Shown: positions 35,621 to 46,039, counted from the stretch's first letter. The stretch is DNA of 64,000 nt from an uncultured Prevotellaceae bacterium (GCA_947168395.1 CAMVLT010000001.1:124001-188000), one strand, 5' to 3'. Translations and numbers: made by a program. Notes: generated by a model from the sequence alone, not told the origin.

Positions 35621-37852
35621 TTAGTACCAGTCCTCCGTCATCGTCTGGCTGTTAACGATGTCGAGCGGCACCAGTTCAATGAAGTCGAACGACCAGCCGA
35701 GGTTGGTATCGTTCACGAGGTTCTTGATGCGCAACCAGTAGTCCTTACCCTGCTCAAAGCGCTGAGTAGTGATGATGCGGCGCAGCATCATGGTACCATA
35801 GCCCGTCTCCGAACGACAACTGGTAGAGCCGATAATCTGGCTGGCAGCCGAATAGATGTCATCTTCCGAATAGGTCAGGGGGTCGGTAATAGTATTATAG
35901 GTACCACGTGAGAACGATGCCGGAGCACGCATATAGCCACGTACATGCATGCGCTGGTCACTCTCTACACCGCAGTCGGAAGTCTCGTCGTCGGCACGGT
36001 TCACAATGTCTTCATAACCGATGGTGGCATCCTGATAGGGGTTGGCACAGGCATCGAAGGGGATTCCGATGGCCACCATATCCGACTGCTTGGACGAGTT
36101 TCCAAGGTAGAACTGCATCAGTCCGCCACGAGCCATCGGAGGATAAATGATGCGCAGCTCATATTCGCCCGTAGGCACATGAGGCAGCTTGACGGCGAAG
36201 TCATAGACGTCCCAACCCTGGAACTGGTCAGAGTTATTGGCACGCCAGGCTCCCATCACACAGAAGCGGAGCAGTGTGCCCGGATTGTAGCAAACGATAT
36301 TGTCGAAATAATTGTTCTGGAAAGCAATACGGTTGCCGTCGCCACCACCGTTCAAAGTGCTCACCTCGGCCGGCGTAGCAAAACGCAAACCATTGTTGAT
36401 AAGCTCATAGAGGAACGTGGATGAGTCGAGGCGCAGACGCTCATGGAGCGCATCCTTCGCATTCTGATCATACTTCAGGATGCCTTTGATGCGGTGGATA
36501 TATCCGTTGAGGGTCTCTACACTACGGTTACGGTCTATCGACACTCCTCTGAAGACAAGTGAGTGGTCACCGTCATTGGGCATACCGAAGAGTCCGAGCT
36601 TGGCTGTCAGCGTGTTGTTTGTCAAGTAACGGTTCAGCCACAAATCCTTGGTGGTCTTGGGGTTGGTCTCCCACACCTTCAGCAGGGTGTTGGGCAGCAT
36701 CGTCTCGAAATACTCCTGCGGCTCGTAGCCAAAGCACAGGTTCCAGGAAGAGTTGGTCTGGGCGTTCTTCTCATAGACGATACGGTCGATGGGCATACCG
36801 GCACGCAGGATGTGGTAAGCCACAAACATATTCACCACATTGAACGGATTAGTATAGTCATCGCCCGTACTGATAGTGATGCCCTTTTCGTTAATGTAGT
36901 CATACCATGCACCACAATTGCCATACCACTCGGCACACTTTGCCTTCAGGTCGTTGAAGTTGTTGATGCCGGCAGCACGGAACACGTCGTCAGTCTCGGC
37001 AAAGACAGTCCACTTGACCATACACTGCTTCGGATAATAGAGCGAGTTACCGTCACGGTCATTGTGGTTGGTTCCCAAATCGTAGGTCTTGGCCGTACCA
37101 TCGGGGTTGTTCTTGCGCTCAATCATCAGGGTATCAGTATAGCCTGTAGCTTCGAGAGCCGCATAGAAGATGCTGAGGTCTTTCTCACCCTCCACACGCA
37201 ACTGGTCATCCGTAGTGCGGTCGGAACGGGGAATCACTGTTGAGCATATATGCAGGATGCCGTTGATGGCCTCGATGTCACCGTCGATGATGGCCGAGAT
37301 GTCGTTCAGGCTGGTGAGACCTATATAGGCCTCGTCGTAAGCATTCTCGCCGAAAGTGCCTACACGGATGCTACGACCAGTCTTCATCGTGGTCCATGTG
37401 GTGGCAGTACCGTCGAGGTCTACCTGCATGTGTTTCTCACCCGACAGGTGGAAACGTGCGATGTCGTCACACAGAGAGTCAGTCATCAGATTTACCTTCG
37501 CCATCACGTCGAGGCTGTTCCAATTGGCATCTTCAGCAATGCCGTTGTGCTTCAGCTTGGCCTTGGAGATAAGATACGACTCGTCGTTATAGAGGCTGTC
37601 GAGATAAGCACTCACGCCGTCGTTCAACGGTGCGAAGCAGGTGTATTCGCCATACGTTCCCATGTACTTCGCGAAACCGCCTTTCTCCAAGATGCGGTAG
37701 AATGCACTCAAATCAGGTCTGTCGCGCAGCAGCTCAGCAATGGTCTTCTCGTCCGAAGAGAAAAGGTTTGACCCATCAGGTTCCTCGGTACAGGATATCG
37801 AACCGCAGATGACGCAGATTGCACAGATGAGATATTTTACTTTGGTAATCAT
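35621..37852 (-). CDS. Fasciclin-domain lipoprotein (second of the operon)
   Basis: 743 residues. Leader MITKVKYLICAICVICGSIS with lipobox cysteine at about 21. A FAS1 domain at about 35-215 (LSAFYRILEKGGFAKYMGTYGEYTCFAPLN...NGILHICSTVIP) is followed by a second at about 230-460 (FYAALEATGYTDTL, WTVFAETDDVFRAAGINNFN, GYIHRIKGILKY). The C-terminal 250 residues are a beta-sandwich-like region (VKLPHVPTGEYELRIIYPPM, GKDYWLRIKNLVN). Likely a surface-exposed binding protein of the locus. Gap of 25 bases to the SusD gene upstream. Confidence 0.85.
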   Translation of the reverse strand: MITKVKYLICAICVICGSISCTEEPDGSNLFSSDEKTIAELLRDRPDLSAFYRILEKGGFAKYMGTYGEYTCFAPLNDGVSAYLDSLYNDESYLISKAKLKHNGIAEDANWNSLDVMAKVNLMTDSLCDDIARFHLSGEKHMQVDLDGTATTWTTMKTGRSIRVGTFGENAYDEAYIGLTSLNDISAIIDGDIEAINGILHICSTVIPRSDRTTDDQLRVEGEKDLSIFYAALEATGYTDTLMIERKNNPDGTAKTYDLGTNHNDRDGNSLYYPKQCMVKWTVFAETDDVFRAAGINNFNDLKAKCAEWYGNCGAWYDYINEKGITISTGDDYTNPFNVVNMFVAYHILRAGMPIDRIVYEKNAQTNSSWNLCFGYEPQEYFETMLPNTLLKVWETNPKTTKDLWLNRYLTNNTLTAKLGLFGMPNDGDHSLVFRGVSIDRNRSVETLNGYIHRIKGILKYDQNAKDALHERLRLDSSTFLYELINNGLRFATPAEVSTLNGGGDGNRIAFQNNYFDNIVCYNPGTLLRFCVMGAWRANNSDQFQGWDVYDFAVKLPHVPTGEYELRIIYPPMARGGLMQFYLGNSSKQSDMVAIGIPFDACANPYQDATIGYEDIVNRADDETSDCGVESDQRMHVRGYMRAPASFSRGTYNTITDPLTYSEDDIYSAASQIIGSTSCRSETGYGTMMLRRIITTQRFEQGKDYWLRIKNLVNDTNLGWSFDFIELVPLDIVNSQTMTEDWY

Positions 37853-37877
37853 ATCTTTACTATTTTACCTTATTATA

Positions 37878-39599
37878 TTAATATTTCGAAGAAGATTTAT
37901 AGACAGGGTTCTGCACAAGGTTGGGGTTGAGTTCCACCTCGTCCTGATTGATAGGCATGTAGAGATAACGCTCATCGCGAATCTTGGTCTTCATGGCAGA
38001 AGGAACGGCATACTTACGCAGAGCCAGTTCCAGGAACTCATCGCTGTTGGCCACATAGCCTTCAAACAGTTTTTTCTTCAGGTCGGCCTTTGTGGCGGTG
38101 TGGCGGTAGTTGTAGCGCATCAGGTCGAACCAGCGCTTGCCCTCGAAGCACAACTCACGGGCACGCTCTGCAAGTACCAGTTCCTCCATCTTGTCCCTGT
38201 AGGTAGAGTACTTCAAGGCGTAGGAGGTCTTGTTGGCATCAGAGAGCGAACGGTCGTTGACGAACTTACAAATCTCAAATGCCTCCTCGTTACGCGTGTC
38301 GCCCTCGGCCTTTCCACCGAGGTTGTAAAGCTGCACGAGTGCCTCGGCCTTCATCAGCATCACGTCGGTGAGACGATAGAAAATCCAGTTCTGATAGACG
38401 GCTGAACGGGTGTCGCGATGGCTGTCGGCGGTATTGCCGACACCAGCTGACGTGGTGGCCACAAACTTGCGTACACCAAACTGCTCAACGCTGGAACTGG
38501 TGGCATCGTACACGAACTCATAGAGACGCTGGTCCACGCTGTTGTTCCATACACCGTTACCAGTAGCATCAACAGAGCCGAACTTCGACGAGGCCTTCAA
38601 GTAGCCATAGCTGTTGGAACTGGCATTGTTGTAACGGAAGTACATCTGGTCGAGCCCTTTGTTCGTAACATTGGAGTTACGGAACTGCAGTTCGAAGATG
38701 CTCTCGTCAGCGTTCTGTCCCGTCTGGCCGAAAATGTCGTCATACATATCACCGTAGTCGGAGAGGTAGTAGTCCAACTTCTCCTCGTCATCACCAAAGC
38801 GACGGCGGGTGGGCTTCTGCTCGTAGGCTTCCTTCTTGGCCTTGATGACCTTGTCGCAGTAGGCTACGCAAGCCTCGTAATCACTGGCATCACGGTTGAT
38901 GGAGCCGCGCCACAGATAGATGTCGGCAAGGATGGCGTTGATGCCGTCCTGATTCAGATAACCCTTGTCGCGCCAGTCTCCGTAGGTAGAGCCCGAGATG
39001 GCATACTTCGAAGCCTCCTTCAGGTCGTCGATGCACATGTTGAGCACATCGTCAGGGCTATACTGCGGAGCATTCAGGTCGTCGCTGCTGTTGAGGTAGG
39101 CAGCCGGTGTGACAGGAATGTCGTGGAAGACACGCGTCAGGTAGAAATAGCAGAATGAGCGCAGGGCCAGCATCTGGGCCTTGTTGGCATCGTAGTCGCC
39201 ACGCATATAGTCAGGGTCAACGGCTATCACGTCTTCGGCCTTCTCCAACACTAAGTTACAGTAATTGATGGCGGAGTAGAAGGGGTACCACGACGTGAAG
39301 GCGTTCTCGGTCTCAATATTCAGCGAATAGATTTGCTGCAAAGCCGTACGGTAGGAAGCACCGGTAGGCAGCGTAGAGGTCACGGTGAGTTCGTCGGAGC
39401 GGAAGTCACCCCATACTATCATATTACGGATGGCAGCCTCATCGCGCAACTGTGCGTAGGCCGTTGCCACGACGGCATCCACCTCGCTCTTCTTCTGCCA
39501 GAAGTCATCATCTACCGTCTTGTTGTCGGGCAGGATGACGGTGTCCACACACGAGCTCAACGCGACGCTTGCAAATATTATTGAAAGAATCTTTTTCAT
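37878..39599 (-). CDS. SusD/RagB-family lipoprotein, first pair
   Basis: 573 residues from the ATG at 39599 (MKKILSIIFASVALSSC, lipobox cysteine 17); two ATGs lie within 3 codons upstream. SusD hallmarks: AINYCNLVLEKAEDV, ALRSFCYFYLTRVFHDIPVT, AILADIYLWRGSINRD and the terminal LAERARELCFEGKRWFDLMR. It works as the glycan-binding lid of the SusC encoded 29 bases upstream. Confidence 0.94.
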   Translation of the reverse strand: MKKILSIIFASVALSSCVDTVILPDNKTVDDDFWQKKSEVDAVVATAYAQLRDEAAIRNMIVWGDFRSDELTVTSTLPTGASYRTALQQIYSLNIETENAFTSWYPFYSAINYCNLVLEKAEDVIAVDPDYMRGDYDANKAQMLALRSFCYFYLTRVFHDIPVTPAAYLNSSDDLNAPQYSPDDVLNMCIDDLKEASKYAISGSTYGDWRDKGYLNQDGINAILADIYLWRGSINRDASDYEACVAYCDKVIKAKKEAYEQKPTRRRFGDDEEKLDYYLSDYGDMYDDIFGQTGQNADESIFELQFRNSNVTNKGLDQMYFRYNNASSNSYGYLKASSKFGSVDATGNGVWNNSVDQRLYEFVYDATSSSVEQFGVRKFVATTSAGVGNTADSHRDTRSAVYQNWIFYRLTDVMLMKAEALVQLYNLGGKAEGDTRNEEAFEICKFVNDRSLSDANKTSYALKYSTYRDKMEELVLAERARELCFEGKRWFDLMRYNYRHTATKADLKKKLFEGYVANSDEFLELALRKYAVPSAMKTKIRDERYLYMPINQDEVELNPNLVQNPVYKSSSKY

Positions 39600-39603
39600 A
39601 ATC

Positions 39604-39624
39604 ATCAATTGTCAATTATCAATT
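39604..39624. repeat. AATTGA tandem repeat, copy 3
   Basis: ATCAATTGTCAATTATCAA units in the gap between SusC and SusD genes, directly before the SusD start. Confidence 0.75.
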
Positions 39625-39628
39625 CTTT

Positions 39629-42600
39629 TTAGAATCCGAAGTTAAGGCTGGCAGTGACAGACTTAGACCTCGGCGTAGTAGCACCGTCGGAAGCCGGCGT
39701 GTAGGTTCCCGAAGCAACTTCCGGGTCGATACCCGTGTACTTCGTCCAGCAGAACAGGTTGTTCAGCGTCACGTAGGCCGAAAGAGAGTTCAGACCAAGC
39801 TTCTTGATGGTCTTCTTAGGCAAGCTGTAGGAAATCTGCAGGTTGTTGAAGCGCAGGAAGGAGCCATCCTCCACGAAGCGCGAGCTTACCTGATAGTTAT
39901 AGCCGGTGCCGTAGAGGGCACGTGGAATCTCGGTCACATCGCCGTCCTTACGCCAGCGATAGGTGACGGACGAGCACTGGTTCTGGGTTCCGAACATGCT
40001 CTCCAGTCCCATGCGGGCGGTATTGATGATTTTGTTGCCCCAACGATAGTTGAAACGGGCCACTAATTTCCAGTTCTCGTACTGCAGCGTAACGTTGAAG
40101 CCACCCTGCATCTTGGGCAGCGAGTTACCTAAGTACTTGATGTCAAGCTCATTGATGTTACCGTCGTGGTTGACATCCTCGTAGATGGCATCACCACCCT
40201 TGAACTCGTATTCCGTATCACCATAGTAATAAGCCAGGTGCTTAGGCACTCCGGTATTGGTCATGATGACCTTGCCGTTCTCGTCGATAGCCACAGGGAA
40301 GGTCTTGCCCTCGGCAAGTTGCTGGTTAATCCAGGCCTCATAGTCCCAATCGTAGCTCTCGCCACGGGCCTTTGCCTGCGACTGTAGCTGCAACTGCTTG
40401 GTGTTGTAGTTCGTCAGGTAGTCGTAGGAATACTGGTACACGCCATTGTAGTTGAAGCCATAGATAGAGCAGAGAGGGTCACCGACGACCACACGGCTCA
40501 GAATAGAGTTGGAGCCTCGGCTACCCCAGCTGGGCTGCGAGTTCATGTTGTCGAGCACGCGCTGGTCCATCTCCAACAGTTTGTTGATGTTCTGTGCCAG
40601 GTTGAAGCTGGCCGAAACGGAGAATTTCTTGACCTTGATGAACTTATTGGCCGAAACGGTCAGTTCCCAACCCCGGTTCTCCATCTCACCGACATTGCCG
40701 AACGAGAGGGCCGTCGAGGTGTTCCACGTAGCCGACGTAGGAACGGGGATATTCTTCATAATCAGGTCCTTGGTGTTCTCCTTATAGAGGTTCACGTCAA
40801 TCTCATACATATCGTCGAACAATCCGAGGTTGAAGCCGAGGTTCAGACCTATCTTCCTCTGCGGGCGCAGGTCGTCGAGCTTCAATCCGCTCATGGAGGT
40901 GTAGTAGCTGGTACCATAGCGGCCTGCACGCGAGGTGTACTGGTTGAAGTAGTTGTCGACCGATACGCTGGAGCTACCCGTGATACCCCATGAGCCACGG
41001 ATGCCGAGCATCGACACCACCTTACGCAGCGGAGTGAAGAAGGGTTCTTCGCTCAGGTTGTAACGCAGCGACACGTTGGGCGAATAGAACCACGGATTCT
41101 TGGGACCGAACTTCGAGCTGCCGTCGGCACGAAGACCGAAGCCTACGCTGTAGCGCGACTTGTACGAGAAGTGGGCATTGTAGACCCAGTCGTGCCAAGC
41201 CGACTTTGTCGTGCCAGGCTGGTTGTCCATATTCAGCAGATTGGCATCGATAGTAGCCGACTCAATGCCGTTGGGTATGGAGCTTTGGCCTAAGTACTGA
41301 TAAGTATTCTTCTGCGTACCAGCCTCGTAGTAGGCCATCATCGTCAGGTAGAAGTCCTCGTTCTTGAAGGCGGGCGTGAAGGTGAGCTTCATGCGCGAAC
41401 CCATCTTGAACTGGTTGGTCTCCGTATTGGTGATGTAATTATAGTCGTTGTCGGTATAGCTGCCGTTCGACAGGCTGCCGGGCATGAAGGTAGGCTTCGA
41501 GTAGGCATAGATGTCGAAGTAGACGCGGCCATCGAAAGTCAGGCGATGCTTGCCGTTCTCTGTGCCCAAGAGTTCGTACCTGATGTTGAAATCGGGCACG
41601 ATGCTATAGGTCTGCTCCTTCTGCCACGACATGTTGGCGTAGGCAACGGGGTTACCGATGTCCACCACATCCTGCAGTTGCGTCGAGGTGAAGTTACCGT
41701 CGTCAGGGGTCATGCCCGTCATCGTGGGGTTCATCAGGAAGTACTCACCCGTATTGTTGTTATAGCGGTCATAGCGATAGACGCTGGCGTTGGGTGCCAT
41801 CGCCAGAGCCATAGCCAATAATTGGTTGTGTCCTTTGTTCTTGTCGCTCTTGCTGCTGCCGTAGGTGTAGTTCTTCAGGTTGTCCGTGTAGGTCAGCGCA
41901 AAGTTAGTCGAGAACCTGATGCGGTCGCTCACGTTGTAGTCGAGCACCAAGCGGGTGGTCAGACGGTCCAGGCGCTGCTTGATGACAGTACCCGTCTGGT
42001 GGTTGTAGCTGCCCGAAATACGGAAGGTTGCCTTCTGGCCACCACCCGAAATATTGATGTTGGCTTCGTGCTGCTGGCCGAACTGCTTGATTTCCTTCAC
42101 CCAGTCGGTGTTCTTGTTCCAGTTGTTGGCCTCGGCCCACGACTCGGCGGGGACGTAGTTAATCTCGTTGATGGTAGCGGTGGCAGCCGCACTCTGAGTG
42201 GGGTTATAGAACTCTTCCTTGAGCATCATGGTGTAGTTGTCACCGTTCAACAGGTCATAGCCACTGGGCATCCACGTGCCGGTAAACTTATACCCCAACG
42301 TCACACGGGGCTTGCCACGTACACCGCGCTTGGTGGTAATTTGGATGACACCGTTGGCACCCTGCGAACCCCAAATGGCGGTAGCGGCAGCATCCTTCAG
42401 GACTGTGATGCTGGCAATATCATCGACGCTGACGGCCAGCAGCGAGGAGAAGGCCTCCTCGTCGGCACTCTCAAAGTCGATGTCCGAGGAATTGTAGTCA
42501 AATATCTTGTCGTCAACGACAATCAGCGGCTCGGCACTACCGTTCAGCGTCGAGACACCACGCAGACGCATGGTTGTACCGGCACCGAGGTTACCTGAGT

Positions 42601-43087
42601 TGGCCACAATGTCGAGACCGGCAATCTCACCTTGCAGGGCCTCGTCGGCCGAGGTAAAGGCCATACCCTCGATGTTCTCCATGTTCATCGTCTGCTGAGA
42701 GACGGAAATCTCGCGCTTGTCGATGTTCAGGCCACCGGAGTTGGAACGGCGTCCGCGCACGGTAACCTCACTAATGGTAGTCTTCTCATCTTCCAGCTTA
42801 ATCTTGAAGGTCTTCTGGTCACCAATAGGCAGCACTTTGGTCTTACTGCCTACGTAGGAGACGACGAGTTTGTTCTTCGGGCTCTTGATCTCCATGGAGA
42901 AGTTACCCATCATATCAGTCTGCGTATGGTTGACGATACGGTTGTTGCCGTCTCGCTCCACCACGTTGGCCATCATTATTGGTCCCATGGCGTCTTCTAC
43001 CGTACCTGATATGACTCTACCCTGGGCCATCATCGCCTGGGCGACAATGGTAAACAGGAGTGTCAGTAGGATTTTCGATTTTGACAT
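39629..43087 (-). CDS. SusC/RagA TonB-linked outer membrane transporter, first pair
   Basis: 1152 residues. Signal peptide MSKSKILLTLLFTIVAQAMM, then a carboxypeptidase-regulatory domain (ISGTVEDAMGPIMMANVVER) at about 25-100 and a plug (DIVANSGNLGAGTTMRLRGV, VLKDAAATAIWGSQGANGVI) at about 130-255. A long barrel ends in the aromatic VTASLNFGF. The divergence from the other SusC of this operon (different plug and leader) suggests two substrates or two fragment sizes. It starts 12 bases after the first fasciclin gene. Confidence 0.94.
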   Translation of the reverse strand: MSKSKILLTLLFTIVAQAMMAQGRVISGTVEDAMGPIMMANVVERDGNNRIVNHTQTDMMGNFSMEIKSPKNKLVVSYVGSKTKVLPIGDQKTFKIKLEDEKTTISEVTVRGRRSNSGGLNIDKREISVSQQTMNMENIEGMAFTSADEALQGEIAGLDIVANSGNLGAGTTMRLRGVSTLNGSAEPLIVVDDKIFDYNSSDIDFESADEEAFSSLLAVSVDDIASITVLKDAAATAIWGSQGANGVIQITTKRGVRGKPRVTLGYKFTGTWMPSGYDLLNGDNYTMMLKEEFYNPTQSAAATATINEINYVPAESWAEANNWNKNTDWVKEIKQFGQQHEANINISGGGQKATFRISGSYNHQTGTVIKQRLDRLTTRLVLDYNVSDRIRFSTNFALTYTDNLKNYTYGSSKSDKNKGHNQLLAMALAMAPNASVYRYDRYNNNTGEYFLMNPTMTGMTPDDGNFTSTQLQDVVDIGNPVAYANMSWQKEQTYSIVPDFNIRYELLGTENGKHRLTFDGRVYFDIYAYSKPTFMPGSLSNGSYTDNDYNYITNTETNQFKMGSRMKLTFTPAFKNEDFYLTMMAYYEAGTQKNTYQYLGQSSIPNGIESATIDANLLNMDNQPGTTKSAWHDWVYNAHFSYKSRYSVGFGLRADGSSKFGPKNPWFYSPNVSLRYNLSEEPFFTPLRKVVSMLGIRGSWGITGSSSVSVDNYFNQYTSRAGRYGTSYYTSMSGLKLDDLRPQRKIGLNLGFNLGLFDDMYEIDVNLYKENTKDLIMKNIPVPTSATWNTSTALSFGNVGEMENRGWELTVSANKFIKVKKFSVSASFNLAQNINKLLEMDQRVLDNMNSQPSWGSRGSNSILSRVVVGDPLCSIYGFNYNGVYQYSYDYLTNYNTKQLQLQSQAKARGESYDWDYEAWINQQLAEGKTFPVAIDENGKVIMTNTGVPKHLAYYYGDTEYEFKGGDAIYEDVNHDGNINELDIKYLGNSLPKMQGGFNVTLQYENWKLVARFNYRWGNKIINTARMGLESMFGTQNQCSSVTYRWRKDGDVTEIPRALYGTGYNYQVSSRFVEDGSFLRFNNLQISYSLPKKTIKKLGLNSLSAYVTLNNLFCWTKYTGIDPEVASGTYTPASDGATTPRSKSVTASLNFGF

Positions 43088-43099
43088 ATCTATCTATTC

Positions 43100-45973
43100 T
43101 TAATATTTGCGGTTTTGGTTAAAGCAGAGGGGGGTGTCGATGCCGTGAACGGTCACGAACGACGACGTCTCCAACGACTTGTAGTTTCCGTAAGTAGAGC
43201 TGTTTTCCGTAGTCGTGATGTCACGGGCAATGAGGTTGGCCGTGTCAGACGAAGCGTTGACAGTCACCTTCGTTCCTGAGGCATCCTGCACGGTGAGCTT
43301 GTTATCGCCGCCGGTCACGGTCAGCGTCTGGGCAATACCAAGAGAGTTCGAGCAGAAGGTGGAGTATGCCGGCTCGGGAGAAGTCAGCCCGGTCTCGGGA
43401 TCATAGTTCTTGAAGTACCGGTCAGCAAAAAGCGAACTGTTTTGGGTATGATAGCGCACGAACTTGGTCATCTTCTCCAACTGCTCCTTCACGTAGTCGG
43501 CAGCCTCGCTCTGACTGGTGAAGCCATACTGGTCGGCCACGCTTTCCCAGTTGTTGACAATGGCCATCACCTCCTTCCAGGTGGGTAAGCCCATCGTCTG
43601 CTGTGCCGTCTGCATGGCAGCGAACGTTGGCGCATAAATGGTGTAGTTATAGGCACTCAGCATACCCCAGTTGTCGTTGTCATCGATAATGCGGTATGCC
43701 TTCAGCTTAGTGTTCTTCTGCGACTCCTTCTCGCTGCCCGTCAGAATGCCGGCGAAGGTGTAGATGTCCTCGTTGTTGAACTGCAGGCAGAAATTCAGGA
43801 AGTGGTCGTATTCGGGAGCATCCACGTCGTAGTCGGCGTTCTCGTCATAGAACTCAGGCCGCGACAGCGTCTGCATCACAGTACGGATGGTGGGCTGCAC
43901 CGGATAGTCTAAACGATAGACGGTACCGTTCTCGATCTTGGCATCGGCACTGTTCGCGTCGAAGGTCTCGGTGATGGTCGACCACTGTGACGCATCACCC
44001 TCCTGCAGACCGCCAGCCACCTTGTTGCCGTCGACGATGATGGCACCGCCATGCTTCGTCTTGTAGTATCGGTTGCCGTAGAGTCCGTACTGCGGATTGC
44101 CCTTACCCGTCTCGGTAGAGTCGGCCAGCACAATGGTGCAGTAGTCGAGGAAGTCCTTGATCTGGCTGTTGAAGATACCAGTCTCGATGTTGATGTCCTG
44201 CGCGTTGGCAGTCTCCACGTAGGAACTGAGCTGGTTGTAGGGTCCCGACTGATAGATGTATTTCTTTACCAGAATGTGGAAAGAACCATCGGCGGTCGGG
44301 TCGAAGCGGAAGCGCAATCCCTTCAAACCATCCTCATCCTTCACCGACGTGGGGTCGATAATGATAAACTGCGTCTCATTGTCCGTTGGGATGAACAAAC
44401 CATAGCGGGCCTTCATCGAGAGCAGGTAGTAGTACATGTCGGCACCAAGCTTGGAAGCTATACCGGCCGTGGCCTGGTGATCGTTCAGCATCTCGCCCAT
44501 CGTGCGCATGTCCTTATATACTGAAGCAGGACCGAGCACGGAGTTATAAAGCTTCGGACCAAAGAGTTTGTTCATTTTGTATATGACGCCGTTGTTGGCA
44601 ATCGTCACGTCGTAGTTGCCGTCGCTCTTGCGGATGATGTCGTTCTTCGTGACATCCAAGAACTCGAAGGCATCGTTCTGCACCGTAGCAAACGTGCTGG
44701 GCACCGTCTTGGTCAGGTAGGGCTTCATCACGTTGTTCAGGATGCTGGCAAAAATCGACGGGTCGTTGTTGTAGATGGCGTCGAGGTGGGCATTGAGGTT
44801 GGCCGACGTGATGTCAAGTGTTGGGTCGCCGAGGTTCTTCAGGATATAGGCAGCCTCCTTCAGGAAGTAGTCCTCCACGGCCTTGTCATCAGGAGCCAGG
44901 AAGGCGGCTATCTCTGCATCGTCGTCGCTCGAACCACCCTTCAGCGTCGGGTTGTAGTAGTTCCATCCCGGGTCGAAGTCCAACAGGTAGTTGTCGGCCA
45001 CCGTCAGGCCACGGACGGGCTGCGCCAGCTTCGAGCGCTGCGAGTTCTTGCTGAGGTAGCGAATGGCAAACACGGTATCCTGGCTTCCGGTCTGCGTGTC
45101 GGCGTATTGCTCCGTAAGCGTCATGTCGGGGTCAGGGAAACTGTAGTAGTCCAGCATGCGCGAAATATACCGGGTGTCGCTGTTGTTGCGCAGTATCTGG
45201 GCCATGTTGCCAGGATTCACGAGCACCTCGTCCAGCTGGTGGATGTAACCGTTCTGGCAAACCACGTCGCCCTTGACTACCTGGCGGTCGAAGATGTAGG
45301 CCACACCGTCCACATAGTCATGACCGGTCAGAATCTTGAAGTCGCTGTCGTCGCCCGCGATGGTCATGTTGTTGTTCAGCATATACTCACCCGTGAAGTG
45401 TACCATCGGTGCTACCGTATTGTCGAACACCGCCAGCATCGGATTGCGGCCACCATTCTGGAAACGTGAGAAATACTTGTTGTTGGCAGGCATGTCCTGA
45501 GCGGCAAACGGTGTCACGGCGTAGGTAAGACGCATGTTCGTGGCGTGTTTCACCAACTGTCCCTGCAGCATGTTGCCGGCGCTGTTCTGCTTGTTCGACA
45601 GCGTTCCGACGAGGATGGCATTGTCAATCATCGTCGAGAACAGCAGTTCCGCCTTCTGCGAGTGCGTCAGCTGCTCATAGCTGCTGACACCGAACTTGTT
45701 GTTTCCGCCTGCAAAGAACCTTGCGAAAGCATCATCGTTGGCCGGAAAGATGGTCTTACTACCCGTCTTGTTCAGAACCTCCGCATACCCCAAGTCCTCT
45801 ATCAGCTTACAGTACGTTGTGAACGTGCCCTGTAGCTGCGAGGGTTCTTGTAGCTCCTTGTAGATACTCTCGCCAAGCCAAGATGGCAATTCTCCCTCCG
45901 GCACTACGTAGTCCTTTGTACAGGACCCAAAGCCTATGCACAAAAGGGAAGCATACAAAAAGAGTTTTTTCAT
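43100..45973 (-). CDS. Large fasciclin-domain lipoprotein, first gene of the operon
   Basis: 957 residues from the ATG at 45973 (MKKLFLYASLLCIGFGSC, lipobox cysteine 18); a 26-codon upstream extension has no leader character. FAS1-like repeats: about 45-270 (YCKLIEDLGYAEVLNKTGSK, FPANDDAFARFF, VCQNGYIHQLDEVLV), 280-490, 490-710 (MNKLFGPKLYNSVLGPASVY, YGLFIPTDNETQFI) and 730-950 (YTIYAPTFAAMQTAQQTMG, VKEQLEKMTKFVRYHTQNSS). The length suggests an extended surface protein. As the promoter-proximal gene it should be the most expressed of the operon. Confidence 0.85.
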   Translation of the reverse strand: MKKLFLYASLLCIGFGSCTKDYVVPEGELPSWLGESIYKELQEPSQLQGTFTTYCKLIEDLGYAEVLNKTGSKTIFPANDDAFARFFAGGNNKFGVSSYEQLTHSQKAELLFSTMIDNAILVGTLSNKQNSAGNMLQGQLVKHATNMRLTYAVTPFAAQDMPANNKYFSRFQNGGRNPMLAVFDNTVAPMVHFTGEYMLNNNMTIAGDDSDFKILTGHDYVDGVAYIFDRQVVKGDVVCQNGYIHQLDEVLVNPGNMAQILRNNSDTRYISRMLDYYSFPDPDMTLTEQYADTQTGSQDTVFAIRYLSKNSQRSKLAQPVRGLTVADNYLLDFDPGWNYYNPTLKGGSSDDDAEIAAFLAPDDKAVEDYFLKEAAYILKNLGDPTLDITSANLNAHLDAIYNNDPSIFASILNNVMKPYLTKTVPSTFATVQNDAFEFLDVTKNDIIRKSDGNYDVTIANNGVIYKMNKLFGPKLYNSVLGPASVYKDMRTMGEMLNDHQATAGIASKLGADMYYYLLSMKARYGLFIPTDNETQFIIIDPTSVKDEDGLKGLRFRFDPTADGSFHILVKKYIYQSGPYNQLSSYVETANAQDINIETGIFNSQIKDFLDYCTIVLADSTETGKGNPQYGLYGNRYYKTKHGGAIIVDGNKVAGGLQEGDASQWSTITETFDANSADAKIENGTVYRLDYPVQPTIRTVMQTLSRPEFYDENADYDVDAPEYDHFLNFCLQFNNEDIYTFAGILTGSEKESQKNTKLKAYRIIDDNDNWGMLSAYNYTIYAPTFAAMQTAQQTMGLPTWKEVMAIVNNWESVADQYGFTSQSEAADYVKEQLEKMTKFVRYHTQNSSLFADRYFKNYDPETGLTSPEPAYSTFCSNSLGIAQTLTVTGGDNKLTVQDASGTKVTVNASSDTANLIARDITTTENSSTYGNYKSLETSSFVTVHGIDTPLCFNQNRKY

Positions 45974-46039
45974 AAAAGAGTTTGTTTTATTTAGCATTTC
46001 TTGATTAGTCAGTAAGGCGAATCCCACAGAATTCGGCAT

